Positions 33,695-42,958 of a stretch of 64,000 nucleotides of DNA are shown here, piece by piece. The notes under the pieces are model-generated. The model was not told the origin of the DNA. It saw only the letters and a program-made list of their open reading frames with translations, and searched no databases. How positions within the stretch are numbered: position 1 is the first letter of the stretch; every line of letters begins with the position of its first letter. Both the position numbers and the translations under genes were made by a program. The DNA lies in the NCBI GenBank assembly GCA_035581425.1, contig DATJVP010000060.1:1-64000 (forward strand), read 5' to 3'. This DNA is from DASZHJ01 sp035581425. GTDB taxonomy: Bacteria; Pseudomonadota; Alphaproteobacteria; ATCC43930; CGMCC-115725.

Positions 33695-34876
33695 CTATGC
33701 GGCAACCTGCGGTCGCCTACCCAAGAAACGCAGTAACACGAGGCCCGAGAGTGCGGAAACGCCACTCCCCACCAGCACGCCCACGCGCACCAGGGGCTCA
33801 TAGGCAGGCGCTTCGAAGGCGAGGGCGCCGATGAAGAGGCTCATGGTGAAGCCGACGCCCGTGAGCATGGCCATACCGTAAAACTGCCGCCAATCAAGGC
33901 CGGGCGGCAGCGCGCCGATGCCAAGCCGCACGGCAACCCAGACCGTTCCCACGACACCGATCTGCTTTCCGAGGAAGAGCCCGCAGGCGATGCCGAGCGG
34001 CACCGAGCCAAGTAGGGTGCCCCAGGTGAGGCCCTCGAAATGCACACCGGCATTGCCGAATGCGAAAATCGGCAGGATGACGAAGGATACCCAGGGCTGG
34101 AGCGCATGCTCGAGGCGGAGCGCGGGGGGCTCCTCAGTGCCGATGCGGCGCAGGGGAACGGCTAGTCCGACCGCGACCCCCGCGAGTGTCGCGTGCACGC
34201 CCGATTTGAGCACGCAGACCCAGAGGAAGAGCCCAACCAGGAGATAGGGCACGAGCCGGCGCACCCCCACGAGATTGAAGACGAGGAGGGCCGCCGCGAA
34301 GACGCCCGCGAGTTCGAGCGCCGAATAGGAGAGATCCTCCGTGTAGATGAGCCCGATGATCGCGATGGCGCCGAGATCGTCGATGATCGCGAGCGCGAGC
34401 AGGAAGACTCGGAGCGCCGGCGAAATGCGCGGCCCTGCGAGTGCCAGCAATCCCAGCGCGAATGCGATGTCGGTCGCGCAGGGTATCGCCCAGCCCCGGA
34501 GACTTGCGCTGTCGCCGGCGACGAAGGCCACATAGATGAGCGCGGGCGCCACCATGCCGCCAACCGCACCGAGGCACGGCAGCACTGCCTGCCGGAAATT
34601 GGAGAGGCCGCCCTCGCGCACCTCGCGCTTGATCTCGAGCCCCACCATCAGGAAGAAGATCGCCATCAAGCCGTCGTTGATCCAAAGCAGCAGCGGCTTG
34701 TCGATCGCGATCGTGCCGAGGCGCACCGCCGCCGGCAGGTCGAGGAGCGAGAGGTAGAGCGGCTCCAGCGCGGAATTCGCGACGACGAGTGCCGCGGCCA
34801 TCGCGGCCATGAGCACCACGCCGCGGCCGGCCTCGCTACGCAAGAAGGCGGCAATCGACTGCAGCGCGTTCGCCAT
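33695..34876 (-). CDS. nhaA: Na+/H+ antiporter NhaA
   Basis: 393 aa, the usual NhaA size, with about twelve helices. Diagnostic residues are present: LLWINDGLMAIFFLMVGLE, the Asp of CATDIAFALGLL (E. coli D133) and the Asp pair of AIIDDLGAIAII (D163-D164). The Lys-region helix with GVGFTMSLFIG is also there. The ATG at 34876 gives the family start MANALQSIAAFLRSE; the frame is open further upstream without similarity. It exports Na+ in exchange for H+ and is probably monocistronic. Confidence 0.95.
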   Translation of the reverse strand: MANALQSIAAFLRSEAGRGVVLMAAMAAALVVANSALEPLYLSLLDLPAAVRLGTIAIDKPLLLWINDGLMAIFFLMVGLEIKREVREGGLSNFRQAVLPCLGAVGGMVAPALIYVAFVAGDSASLRGWAIPCATDIAFALGLLALAGPRISPALRVFLLALAIIDDLGAIAIIGLIYTEDLSYSALELAGVFAAALLVFNLVGVRRLVPYLLVGLFLWVCVLKSGVHATLAGVAVGLAVPLRRIGTEEPPALRLEHALQPWVSFVILPIFAFGNAGVHFEGLTWGTLLGSVPLGIACGLFLGKQIGVVGTVWVAVRLGIGALPPGLDWRQFYGMAMLTGVGFTMSLFIGALAFEAPAYEPLVRVGVLVGSGVSALSGLVLLRFLGRRPQVAA

Positions 34877-35012
34877 GCCCGTCCTCGCTGATGGATGGGC
34901 GTCAGTCTTGAGGAGCGACGGCTCGATTGCAACCCTGCGTTTGCAGCGCACGATTAGGGGATTCGCTTGATATCGCGCGAGAGTCCCACGCGCCATAATT
35001 GCCAGCGCATGC

Positions 35013-35702
35013 ATGCGGCAACTTGCCGAGGCGCGTGAGCGACGCGCCGCCATGATCAAGCGCTACCTCGAGCCCGAGGACGTCGCGGCTGAGGTTCTCT
35101 TCGGTCTCATCATGGCGCTGACCTTCACGCTAGGCGCAACACTGGCGACCGCGTCCGGGCCCGAGCGATACATGGAGATCGTCCGCGGAACGGTGACCTG
35201 CAACATCGCCTGGGGCGTGATCGACGGCACGCTTTACCTGCTCACGGAGGTCTTCACGCTGGGACGCACGGGATTGCGGATCAGCCGGGTGAAGCGCGCG
35301 CGCAGCGACGCCGAGGCGATCGAGCGGATTCGGGCTACGTTCCACGACAGGTTCTCGCCCATTACCACGCACGAGGAGCGCGAGCGCATCTACGCGGAAA
35401 TCCGGCGGCTCGTGCTGCGAATGGATGCCCCGCCTCCGCGGCCCACTCGGGGGAGTGTCGCGGGAGCTGTCATTGTCTTCCTGCTGGTCTCCGCCACCAG
35501 CCTTCCGGTCCTATTGCCCGCGATCCTGGCGCCGGATCGGGCGATCGCGCTCGAGATCTCCAACGGACTGCTGATCGTCGGTCTCTTCGCCACCGGCTAT
35601 GCCATGGCGCGCATCGTGGAGCGCCCCGCGATCCGCGTGGGGTTAGCCATGGCGGCGATCGGCCTGGTACTAGTCGCGGTCGCCAAGGCGCTGGGAGGCT
35701 GA
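35013..35702 (+). CDS. Small integral membrane protein, possibly VIT1/CCC1-related
   Basis: 229 aa with two N-terminal helices (about residues 25-70) and three C-terminal helices (about 148-228), separated by a basic, charged middle segment. The order of segments faintly recalls VIT1/CCC1 metal transporters, and the N-terminal LFGLIMALTFTLGATLAT and C-terminal glycine/alanine helices fit that idea, but no definitive motif is seen. ATGs at 35013 and 35052 are both possible; neither has a strong ribosome site. Divergent from nhaA across 136 nt. Confidence 0.55.
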   Translation: MRQLAEARERRAAMIKRYLEPEDVAAEVLFGLIMALTFTLGATLATASGPERYMEIVRGTVTCNIAWGVIDGTLYLLTEVFTLGRTGLRISRVKRARSDAEAIERIRATFHDRFSPITTHEERERIYAEIRRLVLRMDAPPPRPTRGSVAGAVIVFLLVSATSLPVLLPAILAPDRAIALEISNGLLIVGLFATGYAMARIVERPAIRVGLAMAAIGLVLVAVAKALGG

Positions 35703-35933
35703 GGGCTGGTCGAGCGGGTCCGGGGGATGTTGCACCGCACGCCTGGAGCCTACCCTAAAGTGCTATGGAGGATCGCTGGGTACACTCTACCGGCGCTTTC
35801 AAATCGGCATCCGCAATCGACCCGATTTGACGCAGCGCAAAAAATTAGTATTTGAGGTAGGAATAGCGGGCTCGATCGGACGCCTCCGTGACGTGCGTGC
35901 GTGCCGGCCGTTGCAGCAAATAGGGAGCAGCAG

Positions 35934-38249
35934 ATGACGACCTCCGCAGCGGGTGCCGGCGGGTGGCTGGGCATGCAGGTCATGCAGCAGGCCTTCGACT
36001 ATTGGGTCGACACCTGCCAGCGCTCGATCCTGTTCCTCGACGTCTTACGCCAACGCGGCAACAACTTCGCCGAGCACACGGCGCAGCAGGTGCCGAACGT
36101 CCTGCAATTCCAGTTCGAGCTCGTGCTGAGCGGGCGCGAGTTCCCGCGCCCCGTCAATTACGGCCTGGTGCGGATCGTGCCGCCCGCGGGCGTCACCGTC
36201 GACCCGCAGAAGCGGCCCTTCATCGTCTTCGACCCGCGCGCGGGCCACGGGCCCGGCATCGGTGGCATGAAGCACGACAGCGAGATCGGCGTCGCGCTGC
36301 AGGCGGGCCACCCCTGCTATTTCGTCGGTTTCGTGCCGGAGCCGGTACCGGGCCAGACGGTCGAGGACGTCTGCCGCGCCGAGGCGGAATTCGTCCGCAA
36401 GGTCGCGGCGCTCCACCCGGATGCCGAGGGCAAACCCTGTCTCATCGGCAATTGCCAGGCGGGTTGGCAGGTCATGATGATGGCCGCGGCCAATCCGGAC
36501 CTCCCGGGTCCGATCATGCTCGCGGGCTCGCCGCTCTCCTATTGGGCGGGCGTGCGGGGAAAGAACCCCATGCGCTACACCGGCGGGCTCCTCGGCGGCA
36601 CCTGGCTCACGTCGTTCGCCGGCGACATGGGGCACGAGAAGTTCGACGGCGCTTTTCTCGTCCAAAACTTCGAGTATCTGAACCCCGCCAACACCTATTG
36701 GGACAAGAGCTACAACGTCTACTCCAAGATCGATACCGAGCCGCCGCGCTACCTCGAGTTCGAGAAGTGGTGGAGCAGCCCGGTGCTGCTGAACGCGAAG
36801 GAGATGCAGTTCATCGCGGACGAACTCTTCGTCGGCAACAAGCTCGCCGGCGGCGAGATGGTGCTCTCCGACGGGATGCGCCTCGATCTCCGCAACATCA
36901 AGTCGCCGATCATCGTGTTCTGCTCCTGGGGCGACGACATCACGCCGCCGCAACAGGCGCTGCATTGGATCCTCGACCTCTACGACACCGATGAGGAGCT
37001 CGCGGCGAGCGGCCAGACCATCGTCTACACGCTTCATCAGACGATCGGGCATCTAGGCATCTTCGTCTCCGCCAAGGTCGCAACCAAAGAGCACGAGGAA
37101 TTCGCCCAGGCGATGGACCTGATCGACGTGCTGCCTCCGGGCCTCTACGAGGCGGTCATCACCAAGAAGGAAGCCGACTCCGTCAACGCCGACCTCGCCG
37201 CCGGCGATTACATCGTGCGCTTCGAGGCACGCACCCTCGGCCACATCCGCGCACTCGGCGGCAACGACGCCGAGGACGACATGCGCTTTGCAGCGGTCGC
37301 GCGGGTCTCGGAAATCAACCAGGGCCTCTACCGCACCTTCGCCAGCCCCGCGGTGCGCGCCCTCGTCAACGACCAGACCGCGGATTGGCTGCGGCGACTG
37401 CACCCGCATCGCCTCTCCTACGAGATCTTCTCCGACCGCAACCCCTGGCTCCGGCCGATCGCGGAAGCCGCGGAAACCGTGCGGAAGCACCGGCGTCCGG
37501 TCGACGCGACCAATCCCTTCCTCGCGCTGCAGGAGCTGGTCTCGAAGCAGATCTCGGAGTCGCTCGATCGCTACCGCGAGGCGCGCGATCAGCTCGGCGA
37601 GGCGATCTTCATGACCGTCTACGGCTCGCCGCTCCTCCAGGGAATGCTGGGATTGCGCGCGGATGGCGCGACGGCCCTCCGCCGCGTCGGGCGCGACGCG
37701 ATGCGCGAGGCAGCGACGCGCACCATGACGGCAAAGCTGGAGCGCCATATTGCCGAGGGGGGCGCGCGCGAGGCCGTGGTGCGGTCGCTGCTCTATCTCG
37801 GCCGCGGCAGGCCCGAGCAATTCATCGACGAGCGCGGCTTTACGGTGATACGCCAATGCCGTGCGGAAATGCCGAAGGAAAAGCAGATCGGCCTTCCCGC
37901 ATTCAAGGAAATCGTGCACGACCAGCATCTGCTTCTGCGCCTCGACGAGGAGCGGGCGATGGCGGCGCTTCCGCGGCTCCTGCCGGAGGACGCGGAGGAG
38001 CGCGAGCGCATGCTGAAGATCATCCGTCGCGTCGCCGCAGCGACCGGCGAGCTCACGGGAGAAGCCAAGCGTCGCCTCGCGCGGGTGGAGGCATTGTTCC
38101 GGCAGGGTCCGTCCGAGAACTCCAAGCCGGCGGAGGAGCCGCTCTGGAAGGTCGCGGCTTCGGAAAGTCCGCCCGCGCCGAAGCGGCAGCGGAGCACGGC
38201 GGAGGCCGGCGCCGGGGCCCCGGAGCGTCAATCCGGACCCAGCGACTGA
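35934..38249 (+). CDS. DUF3141 domain-containing protein (PhaC-like alpha/beta-hydrolase fold)
   Basis: 771 aa. The N-terminal half resembles polyhydroxyalkanoate synthase: WVDTCQRSILFLDVLRQRGNNF, then an alpha/beta-hydrolase core with CLIGNCQAGWQ at the nucleophile elbow, a conserved Asp in FCSWGDDITPPQQ and His in TIGHLGIF. The C-terminal part is helical and specific to DUF3141. No enzymatic activity is established for this family. The ATG at 35934 follows AGGGAG. It heads a block with the MaoC-PTA fusion, acetate kinase and FabI-like genes, a conserved neighbourhood in alphaproteobacteria, suggesting acyl-CoA or hydroxyacyl metabolism. Confidence 0.88.
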   Translation: MTTSAAGAGGWLGMQVMQQAFDYWVDTCQRSILFLDVLRQRGNNFAEHTAQQVPNVLQFQFELVLSGREFPRPVNYGLVRIVPPAGVTVDPQKRPFIVFDPRAGHGPGIGGMKHDSEIGVALQAGHPCYFVGFVPEPVPGQTVEDVCRAEAEFVRKVAALHPDAEGKPCLIGNCQAGWQVMMMAAANPDLPGPIMLAGSPLSYWAGVRGKNPMRYTGGLLGGTWLTSFAGDMGHEKFDGAFLVQNFEYLNPANTYWDKSYNVYSKIDTEPPRYLEFEKWWSSPVLLNAKEMQFIADELFVGNKLAGGEMVLSDGMRLDLRNIKSPIIVFCSWGDDITPPQQALHWILDLYDTDEELAASGQTIVYTLHQTIGHLGIFVSAKVATKEHEEFAQAMDLIDVLPPGLYEAVITKKEADSVNADLAAGDYIVRFEARTLGHIRALGGNDAEDDMRFAAVARVSEINQGLYRTFASPAVRALVNDQTADWLRRLHPHRLSYEIFSDRNPWLRPIAEAAETVRKHRRPVDATNPFLALQELVSKQISESLDRYREARDQLGEAIFMTVYGSPLLQGMLGLRADGATALRRVGRDAMREAATRTMTAKLERHIAEGGAREAVVRSLLYLGRGRPEQFIDERGFTVIRQCRAEMPKEKQIGLPAFKEIVHDQHLLLRLDEERAMAALPRLLPEDAEERERMLKIIRRVAAATGELTGEAKRRLARVEALFRQGPSENSKPAEEPLWKVAASESPPAPKRQRSTAEAGAGAPERQSGPSD

Positions 38250-38309
38250 GGGGATTGCGTCCGCCGCGGGCCCGCGGCGATTCCACGAGCGTCGGATGTG
38301 AGCGAGGGG

Positions 38310-39725
38310 ATGATGAGCGCCGAGGAAACCGCGGGTGAGACGATCGAGAACCACCCCTTCGACGAGATCGAGGTCGGCGACAGGGCACGCATCACGCGAA
38401 CGCTCACCGCCGACGACGAGACGCTCTTCGCGAGGCTCTCGGGCGACCTCAACCCGGTCCATCTCGAGGAAGGGTTCGCTGCGACGCCGAGGAGCGCGCA
38501 CAGCATGTGGTGCGGTGCGCTCGTCTCGGCGGTGCTCGGAACCAAGCTGCCCGGCCCCGGCACTCTCTATGTCGGGCAGACGCTACGCTTCCACCGCCGT
38601 ATCCTGACGGGCGAGACGCTCACGACCGAGGTCATCGTCCGGCGCAAGCACGCCGAGAACAAGCTCGTGGTGCTGGATTTCCGCTGCCTCGACCACAGCG
38701 AGCAAGAGGTCGCCACCGGCTTCGCCGAGGTGATCGCGCCGACGCGCAAGTTCAAGGGGCAACTCGCCGAGCTCCCCGATGTCAGCCTGCGACACCATCC
38801 GAGATACGACCGCATCATCGAGCGCGCGCGCGGCGGCACGCCCGTGACGACGGCAATTGCGCATCCCTGCGACGAATCCTCGCTCGCCGGCGCGGTCGAC
38901 GCGGCGAAGGAGGGTTTCATTCTGCCGATATTGGTCGGGCCCGCCGCGAAAATCTGCGCTGCCGCCGATGCGTGCAAGCTCGATATCAGAGGCTTCGAGC
39001 TCGTGGACGTCCCGCACAGCCACGCCGCCGCGGAAAAGGCCGTCGAGCTCGTGCGGCTCGGCAAGGCAGAGCTCCTGATGAAGGGTAGCCTTCATACCGA
39101 CGAGCTCATGGGCGCGGTTGTCAAGAAGGAGACCGGGCTCAGGACGGAGCGGCGGATCAGCCATTGCTTCATCCTCGACGTGCCGTCCTATCCGCTCCCG
39201 CTCTTCATCACGGACGCCGCGGTCAACATCTTCCCGACGCTCGAGGACAAGATGCACATCGTGCAGAACGCGATCGACCTCGCGATCGCGCTCGGGGTCG
39301 AGCGGCCCAAGGTTGCGATCCTCTCCGCGGTCGAAACGATCAATCCCAAGATCCAATCGACGATCGACGCGGCCGCGCTCTGCAAGATGGCCGATCGCGG
39401 ACAGATCACCGGAGGCGTGCTCGATGGCCCCTTCGCGCTCGACAACGCCATCAGCAAGGCTGCCGCCAAGATCAAGGGCATCACTTCGCCGGTGGCGGGA
39501 GAGGCCGACATCCTGGTAGTGCCCGATCTCGAGGCCGGGAACATGCTCGCGAAGAACCTCACTTTCCTCGCCGGCGCTGATTCCGCGGGGATCGTGCTCG
39601 GTGCCCGCGTGCCGATCATCCTGACGAGCCGCGCCGACAGCGTGCGCGCGCGCATGGCCTCCTGCGCCGTCGCCGCGCTCTATGCCCGTGCTCGGCAGAA
39701 TCCCGCCGCCAAAGCGGCGGAGTGA
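38310..39725 (+). CDS. Bifunctional MaoC-like enoyl-CoA hydratase / phosphate acetyl(butyryl)transferase
   Basis: 471 aa. An N-terminal MaoC/hot-dog domain (about residues 10-145) carries the R-hydratase core with DLNPVHLEEGFA (the Asp-His pair) and GPGTLYVGQTLRFH. The C-terminal domain (about 160-465) is a PTA_PTB fold with ELLMKGSLHTDELM, DAAVNIFPTLEDKMHIVQNA and DGPFALDNAISKAA. It could convert acyl-CoA to acyl-phosphate for the following acetate kinase. Start uncertain: GTG 38298, ATG 38310 or ATG 38313. The stop overlaps the next gene by GTGA. Confidence 0.9.
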   Translation: MMSAEETAGETIENHPFDEIEVGDRARITRTLTADDETLFARLSGDLNPVHLEEGFAATPRSAHSMWCGALVSAVLGTKLPGPGTLYVGQTLRFHRRILTGETLTTEVIVRRKHAENKLVVLDFRCLDHSEQEVATGFAEVIAPTRKFKGQLAELPDVSLRHHPRYDRIIERARGGTPVTTAIAHPCDESSLAGAVDAAKEGFILPILVGPAAKICAAADACKLDIRGFELVDVPHSHAAAEKAVELVRLGKAELLMKGSLHTDELMGAVVKKETGLRTERRISHCFILDVPSYPLPLFITDAAVNIFPTLEDKMHIVQNAIDLAIALGVERPKVAILSAVETINPKIQSTIDAAALCKMADRGQITGGVLDGPFALDNAISKAAAKIKGITSPVAGEADILVVPDLEAGNMLAKNLTFLAGADSAGIVLGARVPIILTSRADSVRARMASCAVAALYARARQNPAAKAAE

Positions 39726-40915
39726 CGCCCGTGACGGACGTCATCTTCGTCATCAACGCGGGGTCCTCGAGCCTCAAATTCTCCGCCTTCGAGCCGGCAT
39801 CGGCCGGCGAGCCGGTGCTGGTGTTCAAAGGCCAGATGGAGGGGATTGGCGTCCATCCGCACCTGAGCGCGCGCGGCCGCTCGGGCGAAACGCTCATTGA
39901 CAAATCATATGAACGATCGGAGATCGCGAACCACGAGTCCGCGATCGCTGCGATCTCGCAATGGCTCCGCGGCGGCTCAGGAGACTTCCGACTTATCGCC
40001 GTCGGACATCGGGTCGTGCACGGAGGTCCGGATTTTGCAGCGCCCGTGCGGGTCGATCCCGAAATCCTGGCGCGGCTTGACGCGCTCTCACCCCTGGCGC
40101 CGCTGCACCAGCCCGGAAACCTTGCGGGGATTCGCGCGGTCGCGGCGCGCCAGCCGAGCCTGCCGCAGGTCGCGTGCTTCGACACCGCCTTCCACCGCGG
40201 CCATTCCGCGCTCGTCGAGCGCTTTGCGATCCCCGAGGCTCTCTTCCAGGAGGGCGTGAGGCGCTACGGGTTCCATGGGCTCTCCTACGAGTTCATCGCG
40301 CGCCGCCTGCCCACGGTCGCGCCGGAGCTCGCCCGCGGCAGGGTGGTCGTCGCGCATCTCGGCAGCGGCGCCAGCATGTGCGCGATGGTCGCAGGCCGGA
40401 GCGTCGATAGCACCATGGGATTCACGGCGCTCGACGGCCTTCCCATGGGAACGCGCTCCGGCGCGCTCGATCCCGGCGTCGTGATCCACCTCGTGCGCTC
40501 GAAGGGTCTCTCGCCCGACGCGGTTGAGAAGATGCTCTACAACGACTGCGGGCTCCTCGGCCTCTCCGGGATCAGCAACGACATGCGCGATCTCCTGCAG
40601 AGCGGCGAGCCGCGGGCGAAGCTCGCGGTCGACTATTTCGTCCATCACATCGCGCGCCAGCTCGGCGCGCTCGCGGCGGTGATGCAGGGGCTCGACGGCA
40701 TCGTCTTCACCGCGGGCATCGGCGAGCGCTCCGCCGAGATCCGCGCGCGGGTGCTGGAGCGCGCGGCCTGGCTCGGGACCCGCCTCGACCCCGCGGCAAA
40801 CAACTCGGGCGGACCGCGCATTTCGGCGCCGGATGCCCGCGTCTCCGCCTGGGTCGTGCCCACGGACGAGGAACTCATGATCGGCATTCACACGCTCGAT
40901 CTCGTCGGACGCTGA
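39722..40915 (+). CDS. ackA: Acetate (or propionate) kinase
   Basis: 397 aa cytoplasmic ASKHA kinase that makes ATP from acyl-phosphate. Motifs: N-terminal VINAGSSSLKF, GHRVVHGG, RYGFHGLSYEF, VVAHLGSGASM and TAGIGERSAEIR. The GTG start at 39722 overlaps the upstream stop, so both are coupled; a second in-frame GTG at 39731 is possible. Genomic pairing with a MaoC-PTA protein suggests longer acyl groups may be used, but the substrate is not evident. Confidence 0.93.
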   Translation: MTPVTDVIFVINAGSSSLKFSAFEPASAGEPVLVFKGQMEGIGVHPHLSARGRSGETLIDKSYERSEIANHESAIAAISQWLRGGSGDFRLIAVGHRVVHGGPDFAAPVRVDPEILARLDALSPLAPLHQPGNLAGIRAVAARQPSLPQVACFDTAFHRGHSALVERFAIPEALFQEGVRRYGFHGLSYEFIARRLPTVAPELARGRVVVAHLGSGASMCAMVAGRSVDSTMGFTALDGLPMGTRSGALDPGVVIHLVRSKGLSPDAVEKMLYNDCGLLGLSGISNDMRDLLQSGEPRAKLAVDYFVHHIARQLGALAAVMQGLDGIVFTAGIGERSAEIRARVLERAAWLGTRLDPAANNSGGPRISAPDARVSAWVVPTDEELMIGIHTLDLVGR

Positions 40916-40937
40916 CCGTCATCATTGCGGAGGTCGC

Positions 40938-41717
40938 ATGTCGGACACTTCCTTCAAGCCTTTCGCCGGTAAGAAGGGCCTGATCACGGGCATCGCGAAC
41001 GACCAGTCGATTGCCTATGGCTGCGCCAGGGCCTTCCGGCGCTTCGGCGCCGAAGTCGCCGTCACCTATCTCAACGACAAGGCGAAGCCCCATGTCGAGC
41101 CGCTCGCGCGCGAGCTCGAGGCGCCGATCTTCATGCCGCTCGACGTCCTCGCACCCGGCTCCATGGAGGCTGTCTTTGAGGCGATCGGGCAGAAGTGGGA
41201 CCGCCTCGATTTCGCGGTCCATTCGATGGCCTTCGCGCCCAAGGCGGATTTGCATGGCCGCGTCGTCGACTGCTCGCGCGAGGGCTTTCTGCTGGCAATG
41301 GACGTCTCCTGCCACTCGTTCATCCGGATGGCGCGGCTCGCGGAGCCGCTGATGAAGGAGGGCGGCACGCTCTTCACCATGAGCTTCTACGGCGCCCACA
41401 AGGTGGTGGAGCACTACAACCTCATGGGTCCGGTCAAGGCCGCGCTCGAGGCGACGAGCCGCTACCTCGCACACGAGCTTGGTCCCAAGGGGATCCGCGT
41501 CCACACGATCTCGCCGGGACCGCTGCGCACCCGTGCCGCCTCCGGCATCAACCATTTCGACAGCCTTCTGGAGGACGCCGCCGCAAAGGCGCCCGCGCGC
41601 CAGCTCGTCACTATCGACGACGTGGGCGCCGCAACCGCGGCGCTCGCGAGCGACGGGGCGAGGCTCATCACCGGCGAGACAATCTACGTCGACGGCGGCC
41701 TTCACATCGTGAGCTGA
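40938..41717 (+). CDS. fabI: Enoyl-ACP reductase (FabI-like) of the PTA/AckA cluster
   Basis: 259 aa NAD(P)H-dependent SDR-fold reductase. The FabI-type nucleotide motif is GKKGLITGIANDQSIAYG, the catalytic pair is Y160-x6-K167 in HYNLMGPVKAALEA, and the C-terminus ends with GETIYVDGGLHIVS. Position F150 replaces the first Tyr (E. coli Y146), with Y151 next to it. It sits 22 nt after ackA with a GGAGG element upstream. Given the neighbours, it may reduce enoyl thioesters in this cluster rather than serve bulk fatty acid synthesis. Confidence 0.88.
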   Translation: MSDTSFKPFAGKKGLITGIANDQSIAYGCARAFRRFGAEVAVTYLNDKAKPHVEPLARELEAPIFMPLDVLAPGSMEAVFEAIGQKWDRLDFAVHSMAFAPKADLHGRVVDCSREGFLLAMDVSCHSFIRMARLAEPLMKEGGTLFTMSFYGAHKVVEHYNLMGPVKAALEATSRYLAHELGPKGIRVHTISPGPLRTRAASGINHFDSLLEDAAAKAPARQLVTIDDVGAATAALASDGARLITGETIYVDGGLHIVS

Positions 41718-41845
41718 GCGTGGGGCCGTCCCTACTGCCCTCCATGGGGGCACCTACAGGTTATTGCTGATTGACCCCGGATACCCACGCGCGGACGCTC
41801 AGGGACGCGGTTGTCCCGCCGCGCCCCTTCCCGCGGGAGGCTTTC

Positions 41846-42955
41846 ATGCGTTCAGTGGTGTGCGCAGTTCTGCTGGTTGGCGGGCTCGCCACCGCCGCGC
41901 TCGCGCAACAGCAGCAAGCGCCCCAGGCCATTCCCGTCGCCACAGTTCCCGCTGAGAAGCGTCCGGTCGACAAGACGCTCGAATTCGTGGGACGCGTCGA
42001 GGCGCTGGATAAGGTAACGGTCGTGGCGCGCGTCAAAGGCTATCTCGACGCGATCCTCTTCAAGGAGGGCGACTTGGTCAAAGCCGGCGATCCGCTTTAT
42101 GAGATCGAACCCGGTCCCTACGACGCAGCAGTGCAGCAAGCCGAGGGCGCTTTGGAGCGAGCCAAGGCCGCACAGGTGCTGACGGCGGTCCAGCTCACGC
42201 GCGCCCAGGAGCTACTGCGGACACAGGCGGGTTCGGTGGTGGCGCGCGACCAGGCGCTGGCGGCCGACGATTCCTCGAAGGCCGCGATCCTTATGGCCGA
42301 AGCCGACCTCAAGAACATGCAGATCAACCAGGGCTATACGAAGATCGTCTCCCCTATCAACGGGCGGATCGGCCGCAGCATCGTCACCAAGGGAAACGTG
42401 GTGGGGCCCGACAGCGGGACGCTCACGACGATCGTGAGCCAGGATCCGATGTACGTGACCTTCCCGGTGAGCCAGCGCGAGTTCCTGCGGGCACAGCACG
42501 AGGACCAACAGCTCGATCTCAGGAACGTCAAGGTGAAGCTCAAGTTCTCCGACGGGAGCAGCTACGGTCAGGAAGGGACGGTGAATTTCGTCGACGTGAC
42601 CGTCGACAAGGCGACCGACACGATCCTGCTGCGCGCCGTCTTCCCCAACCCCAAAGGCGAACTCATCGACGGCCAGCTCGTGCGCGTCGCACTCTCCTCA
42701 GCGAAGCCGCAGGAGAAGGTGGTGGTGCCGCAGGCGGCGGTGATCGCGGACCAGCAGGGCCCGTACGTCTTCGTCGTCGAGGACGGCAAGGCCGTGATCA
42801 AGCGAATTAAGATTTCCGGCGTCGACGGAACGGATACCGTCGTCGAATCCGGCCTCGAAGGCGGGGAGCAAGTCATTGTCGAGGGTACGCAGAGCCTCAG
42901 GCCGGGCACGCCCGTCCGCGCCACTCCCGCGCTGCAATACATCAAGCGGAGCTAG
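41846..42955 (+). CDS. RND efflux transporter periplasmic adaptor subunit
   Basis: 369 aa membrane fusion protein. A signal peptide ends near ALAQ (residue 17). The lipoyl/hairpin and beta-barrel domains follow the AcrA pattern: VARVKGYLDAILFKEGDLVKAGD, a coiled-coil region, INGRIGRSIVTKGNVVG and TIVSQDPMYVTFPVSQREF. The ATG at 41846 follows GGGAGG at good spacing. There is no lipobox Cys. The pump gene lies 3 nt downstream. A stem-loop-like tgccc...gggca at 41736-41752 precedes it and may end the FabI transcript. Confidence 0.92.
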   Translation: MRSVVCAVLLVGGLATAALAQQQQAPQAIPVATVPAEKRPVDKTLEFVGRVEALDKVTVVARVKGYLDAILFKEGDLVKAGDPLYEIEPGPYDAAVQQAEGALERAKAAQVLTAVQLTRAQELLRTQAGSVVARDQALAADDSSKAAILMAEADLKNMQINQGYTKIVSPINGRIGRSIVTKGNVVGPDSGTLTTIVSQDPMYVTFPVSQREFLRAQHEDQQLDLRNVKVKLKFSDGSSYGQEGTVNFVDVTVDKATDTILLRAVFPNPKGELIDGQLVRVALSSAKPQEKVVVPQAAVIADQQGPYVFVVEDGKAVIKRIKISGVDGTDTVVESGLEGGEQVIVEGTQSLRPGTPVRATPALQYIKRS

Positions 42956-42958
42956 GCG

